Assembly: GCA_946545035.1 (NCBI GenBank)
Contig: CAMNND010000010.1
Span: 1-18,187 of the forward strand
Origin: an uncultured Clostridium sp.
Lineage (GTDB): Bacteria; Bacillota; Clostridia; TANB77; CAG-508
Direction of reading: 5' to 3'
DNA: 18,187 nt
Numbering within the stretch: the stretch's first letter is position 1; each line of letters begins with the position of its first letter. The notes under the pieces are model-generated. The model did no database searches. It had not been told where the DNA came from and saw only the letters and a list, made by a program, of their open reading frames with translations. Position numbers and translations under genes: made by a program. Of the stretch, positions 14,632 to 18,187 are shown one piece after another.

Positions 14632-14690
14632 CGATTGCGTCGTGGGATTGAAGGACGTAGAATGTAACTTAGCGAAAGCTGAACCGGAGG
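14632..14690 (+). other. GC-richer, possibly structured leader before mod
   Basis: The 70 bases before the mod start are clearly less AT-rich than other gaps here. They can fold a 5-bp hairpin closed by a GAAA tetraloop (TTAGC-GAAA-GCTGA, about 14669-14682) and a second 5-bp stem (GCGTC 14637-14641 with GACGT 14654-14658). The GCGAAAGCTGA string also occurs in group II intron RNAs, but nothing else of an intron is visible. It ends in the GGAGG ribosome site. Confidence 0.3.
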
Positions 14691-14695
14691 AAAAA

Positions 14696-16415
14696 ATGAG
14701 TACAAACTTATCAAGTGAGAAACGTGAGATAATAATAAATAATATAAAGATAATGAGAGAAAAGCTTCAAGATGAGCCTGATTTAATAAAATCGTTAAAT
14801 GATATAGAGCGTGAATTAAAAAGAAAAAAATATGGATTAGTATGGGAGAATCATGAAGAAAAAATAGATCAAGAAATTAAAAATAAAATACCAGTTTTTG
14901 TTGAAGATAAGAACTTGGAAATAAAATGTAATAGTGATAAATCAACAAATTTTATTTTAGAAGGCGACAATTTACATAGTTTATATTTACTAGATAAAAC
15001 ACATAGAAATAAAATTGATCTAATAATAATAGATCCTCCATATAATCGTGGCTTAAATGATTTCTTATATGATGATAATTATATAGACAGAGGGGACTCA
15101 TTTAGACATAGCAAGTGGATCTCATTTATGGAAAAAAGATTGAGTATTGCAAAAAAACTATTGAAAAATAGTGGAGTTATATTCATTAATATCGATGATA
15201 ATGAGCTAGCTGGTCTTAAACTTCTATGCGACGACATATTTGGAGAAGAAAATTTTGTAGCTTGTTTTCCATGGCATAATAGAACTTCTGTACAAAATGA
15301 TACTGACATCAGCATAAATCATGAGTATATTTTGGCGTATGCTAAAAAAAGAAGAGTTACAAATAGAAGACTAAAAGCTAGTAATGAAGATGTATGGTAT
15401 AAAACTGATGATTTTGTCATTCAACCAAAGGAAACAGATTCAAGCAAATATTCAAATCCAGACAATGATCCAAGGGGAATATGGAAAGCTGATCCATTTG
15501 ATGCACCGAATATAAGACCTAATTTAACATATGAGATTGTAAATCCAATAACAGGAGTTACATATTTACCTCCTAAAGGGAGATGCTGGAGAACTGAAAA
15601 AGACAAATTCGAAAAGTTATTAGAAGATAAGAGAATTGTATTTGGTAAGAATGGTAGATCAAGACCACAGCTAAAAGTATTCTATAATGAAGTCAAAATG
15701 AAAGGTGAGATACGTAATAGTTGGTTTGATAGTGATGTATACGACACATCTACAAATGGAAAAAAAGAGCTTCTGTCAATACTACCAGATAAAAAGATAT
15801 TTAATACTCCAAAGCCAGTTTCTTTATACAGAGAAATCATAAAGATGTCTATTTCTCCAAAAGTAAAAAATCCAATAATTCTTGATTTCTTTGCTGGCTC
15901 TGGAACAGCACGGACAAGCAGTACTTGAGGAGTTTCAAGGGAAAAATGCAAGTTTTATTTTATGTAATAGTAACGAAAGCAATATTTGCAAAGAGATAAC
16001 GTATGAGAGAATTAAAAGAATCATTAAGGGATATGATAACAATAGAAATATAGCGGTAAAAGGTATAGAAAGCAATTTAAAGTTTTATAGTGTAGAGTAT
16101 ATAGATAAAACTAAAGCAGATGATGACTCTTATTATGTTGAAAATGAAATACAAAAATATTTAAAAGAGCTTATCCAATTGGATAATATGAAAAGTATTG
16201 AGGAAGGAAATATTGAGTTATTATTGAGCGATGATGATATTGATAATTTCTTTAACAATAAAGAACGATTAAACAGATGTAAAAAGGCATATATAAGCAC
16301 CAATGCTTTAATAACGGAAGAGCAAATAAATGAATTTGAAAAAAGAAATATAGAGATACAATACATACCAGAATTATATTACGAAAAAGAGCTTAATGAT
16401 ATAGAGCAATGGTAA
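14696..16415 (+). pseudogene. mod: Type III restriction-modification DNA methyltransferase (Mod), frameshifted
   Basis: Mod methylates adenine at the recognition site and supplies specificity to the Res subunit. The start is the ATG at 14696 with GGAGG 7 bases upstream; a GTG at 14642 is in frame but lacks a good site. The catalytic motif D113-P-P-Y116 precedes a central target-recognition region. The SAM motif DFFAGSGT lies near residue 400, the motif order of beta-class type III Mod proteins. Just after it the first frame hits TGA at 15926-15928. The protein continues in another frame (HGQAVLEEF onward from about 15909) to TAA at 16415. One extra base near 15908-15911 explains this: removing it gives DFFAGSGTAGQAVLEEF and a protein of about 573 residues, normal for Mod. 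It is either a true mutation or a sequencing error. Confidence 0.9.
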
Positions 16416-16443
16416 TGGTACCAAAGAGGAGGTTGAATTTTTT

Positions 16444-18187
16444 ATGATAAATATAAAGCTTAAAGATTTCCAAGAGCGATGTGTTGAAGAATTGCTTGAA
16501 CAAACTGTTTTTGGTGAGAAAGAGGAGATACTTATACAAGCACCAACAGGTAGCGGAAAGACGGTGATACTTCTAGAGTATATAGATAGATTCTTAATGG
16601 AACATGATGACTATGTTTTTATTTGGCTAACACCAGGTTCAGGTGAACTTGAGGAGCAAAGTATGAAGAAGATGAATGAATTGCTCCCAGGATTAAACAC
16701 AAAAACACTTGAAGATGTATTAAATACAGGCTTTGAAAAACAAGACACAGCATTTATTAACTGGGAAAATGTTACTAAAAAAGGAAACACAGCTCTAAAA
16801 GAGCTAGAGAAAAGTAACCTATATGATAGAGTTGAGCAAGCAAGAGATGACGAATTAAAGTTCATCGTTATCATTGATGAGGAACATAGAAATAAAACAG
16901 AAAAAGCAGAGGGGATAACACACTTATTTGGTTCTGAACGAATAATAAGAGTATCTGCAACAACTAGAAGAAACGATGAAGCATACAACATAAAGATAAG
17001 TGAGATGGAAGTTATTAACTCAGGTTTAATAACAAAATCGTTATATATTAACCAAGGAATTGAGGACAATATCGTACTTAATAATGAAATAGAGTATTTA
17101 CTTAAACTTGCTATAAATAAAAGACGAGATATACGTAAATGCTGCATTGAAAATGGAATAAATTATAATCCATTAGTGATAATTCAATTACCAAGTATGA
17201 GTGAGGAGCTAATAGAGCAAATCGAAGAGTTCCTTAGGGAAGAAGGATTTACATACGATAATGGTCTACTTGCTATATGGCTTGCAGATAGAAAAGAAAA
17301 CATAGACAATATCAGTGAAAACAACGCAGAGCAATGCTTTTTAATTATGAAACAAGCAATATCAACTGGTTGGGATTGTCCAAGGGCAAAAATTCTTGTT
17401 AAGATAAGAGAGAATATGCATGAAGATTTTGAAATACAAACTCTAGGTAGAATAAGAAGAATGCCGGAGGCTAAACACTACGGAAATGAGTTACTGGACA
17501 ATTGTTATCTATATACATTTGATGATCAATATACAGAAAGCGTTAAGCAAGAGCTTGGTAGAAATGCTGCAAATGTAAAAGCATTATTTGTTAGAGATGA
17601 ATATAGAAAATTTAAACTAACAAAAGAAATTAAGAATACTGATGCAGATAATTTTGCACCAAGAGAAGCTTTCTATGCAATATATGAATATTTTATTGAT
17701 CAATATAGTCTTACAAATACTGAAGATAACAAAGAAAAACTTGAAGCTGCAGGATACAATTTTAACCAAAATATAACAAATGAGATTGTACAAGGAAATG
17801 CAGTAGAAATTAATAAGAAAACAATTATTAAAACAGAAAAAATAAGCATCCAGAGCACAGTCGATACATATAAAAATGGGTTAGATTTAAGACATTCAAT
17901 AAATGTAATTGCTTCAAGAATAGGAATGATATACCAGTATTTATCACCAATATTACAACGTTTATTTTTAGGAAATATAGAGTTTCCAGAAAAGATACTG
18001 AAACTAAACAAAAAAGAGTTCTATGCCTTTATCATAAATAATGAAAGAAAACTTGAATATGATATTCTAGATGCTGTAATACAAAAAAGAGAACAGCGAG
18101 TAAAATTGCAAAAAGAATTTAAAAAGACAGAGGATTTTTATTTCCCAGAAAGAATTACAGTTAAATATGATAAAAAAGATAGCAGTA
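16444..18187 (+). CDS. res: Type III restriction enzyme subunit (Res), partial at 3' edge
   Basis: The frame is open from the ATG at 16444 to the end of the window (581 full codons), so the gene is truncated by the edge and not by a stop. AGGAGG lies 11 bases upstream. It is an SF2 helicase/translocase: Walker A APTGSGKT (33-40), DEEH box (145-148), SAT motif III (171-173), STGWDCP (motif V region), and QTLGRIRR motif VI (332-339). These match Res subunits of type III restriction systems. The C-terminal nuclease domain (PD-ExK type) would lie beyond the edge and is not visible. It starts 28 bases after mod, so the two form an operon. Type III Res needs Mod for activity, so the frameshift in mod would probably silence restriction too. 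Confidence 0.92.
   Translation, partial: MINIKLKDFQERCVEELLEQTVFGEKEEILIQAPTGSGKTVILLEYIDRFLMEHDDYVFIWLTPGSGELEEQSMKKMNELLPGLNTKTLEDVLNTGFEKQDTAFINWENVTKKGNTALKELEKSNLYDRVEQARDDELKFIVIIDEEHRNKTEKAEGITHLFGSERIIRVSATTRRNDEAYNIKISEMEVINSGLITKSLYINQGIEDNIVLNNEIEYLLKLAINKRRDIRKCCIENGINYNPLVIIQLPSMSEELIEQIEEFLREEGFTYDNGLLAIWLADRKENIDNISENNAEQCFLIMKQAISTGWDCPRAKILVKIRENMHEDFEIQTLGRIRRMPEAKHYGNELLDNCYLYTFDDQYTESVKQELGRNAANVKALFVRDEYRKFKLTKEIKNTDADNFAPREAFYAIYEYFIDQYSLTNTEDNKEKLEAAGYNFNQNITNEIVQGNAVEINKKTIIKTEKISIQSTVDTYKNGLDLRHSINVIASRIGMIYQYLSPILQRLFLGNIEFPEKILKLNKKEFYAFIINNERKLEYDILDAVIQKREQRVKLQKEFKKTEDFYFPERITVKYDKKDSS

Noticed and set aside
14632..14690. Group II intron remnant
   Set aside because: Only an 11-base string and a GNRA hairpin resemble such introns. 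No domain V, reverse transcriptase or intron boundary is visible.
14642..14695. GTG start adding 18 residues to Mod
   Set aside because: It has no good ribosome site, whereas ATG 14696 has GGAGG at the right distance. The upstream stretch looks like leader sequence.
15882..16415. A separate 177-residue ORF starting at TTG 15882
   Set aside because: Its first residues overlap the SAM motif of mod in another frame. From about 15909 it reads as the missing C-terminus of Mod, so it is the frameshifted remainder and not its own gene.
16611..17147. Antisense 178-residue ORF
   Set aside because: It lies opposite the clear helicase motifs of res, and its hydrophobic, Ser/Leu-rich sequence is the usual shadow of an AT-rich gene.

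Overview
The window is about 18.2 kb of very AT-rich DNA. ATG starts follow strong Shine-Dalgarno sequences, and every supported gene lies on the + strand. The gene content (a YukB/EssC-type ATPase, a YukD/EsaB-type protein and WXG-motif proteins) is that of a Firmicutes-type type VII secretion system (T7SSb). The composition suggests a low-GC Clostridia member, but the species cannot be fixed from sequence alone.

Layout. (1) Positions 1-1541: the end of an acidic repeat-containing ORF cut by the left edge, then an unrecognised cytosolic protein of 374 residues, closed by a strong terminator. (2) Positions 1734-6624: essC, coding for the membrane-anchored motor with FHA, FtsK/SpoIIIE-like D1 and degenerate D2/D3 domains, overlapping a small yukD/esaB-like ubiquitin-fold gene. 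(3) Positions 6689-11914: an apparent operon with a good promoter and terminator. It encodes a 220-residue WXG protein (A1), a 771-residue protein with a helical N-terminus followed by a GT2 and a GT8 glycosyltransferase domain, a separate GT2 glycosyltransferase, and a 374-residue WXG protein with a Cys-His (DPCH) tail (B1). (4) Positions 11924-13868: B2, a 587-residue paralogue of B1 with its own promoter and terminator. (5) Positions 13884-14625: A2, a paralogue of A1, again with its own promoter and terminator. (6) Positions 14696-18187: a type III restriction-modification locus whose mod gene carries a +1 frameshift inside the SAM-binding motif. The res gene runs off the right edge.

How it may work together (inference). 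EssC would export the four WXG proteins, which share an extended W-x-G-x-N-Y-N signature. Two glycosyltransferase genes sit between WXG genes in one transcription unit, and one of the enzymes carries its own WXG-like helical N-terminus. This suggests the exported proteins, perhaps their Ser/Asn/Gly-rich DPCH tails, are glycosylated before export, by analogy with the accessory Sec glycoprotein loci. All seven cysteines of B1 and all four of B2 lie in DPC(H) motifs. I do not recognise this T7SS plus glycosyltransferase plus DPCH arrangement as a described system, and it is the main point of interest. EssA, EssB and EsaA are not in the window and may lie upstream.
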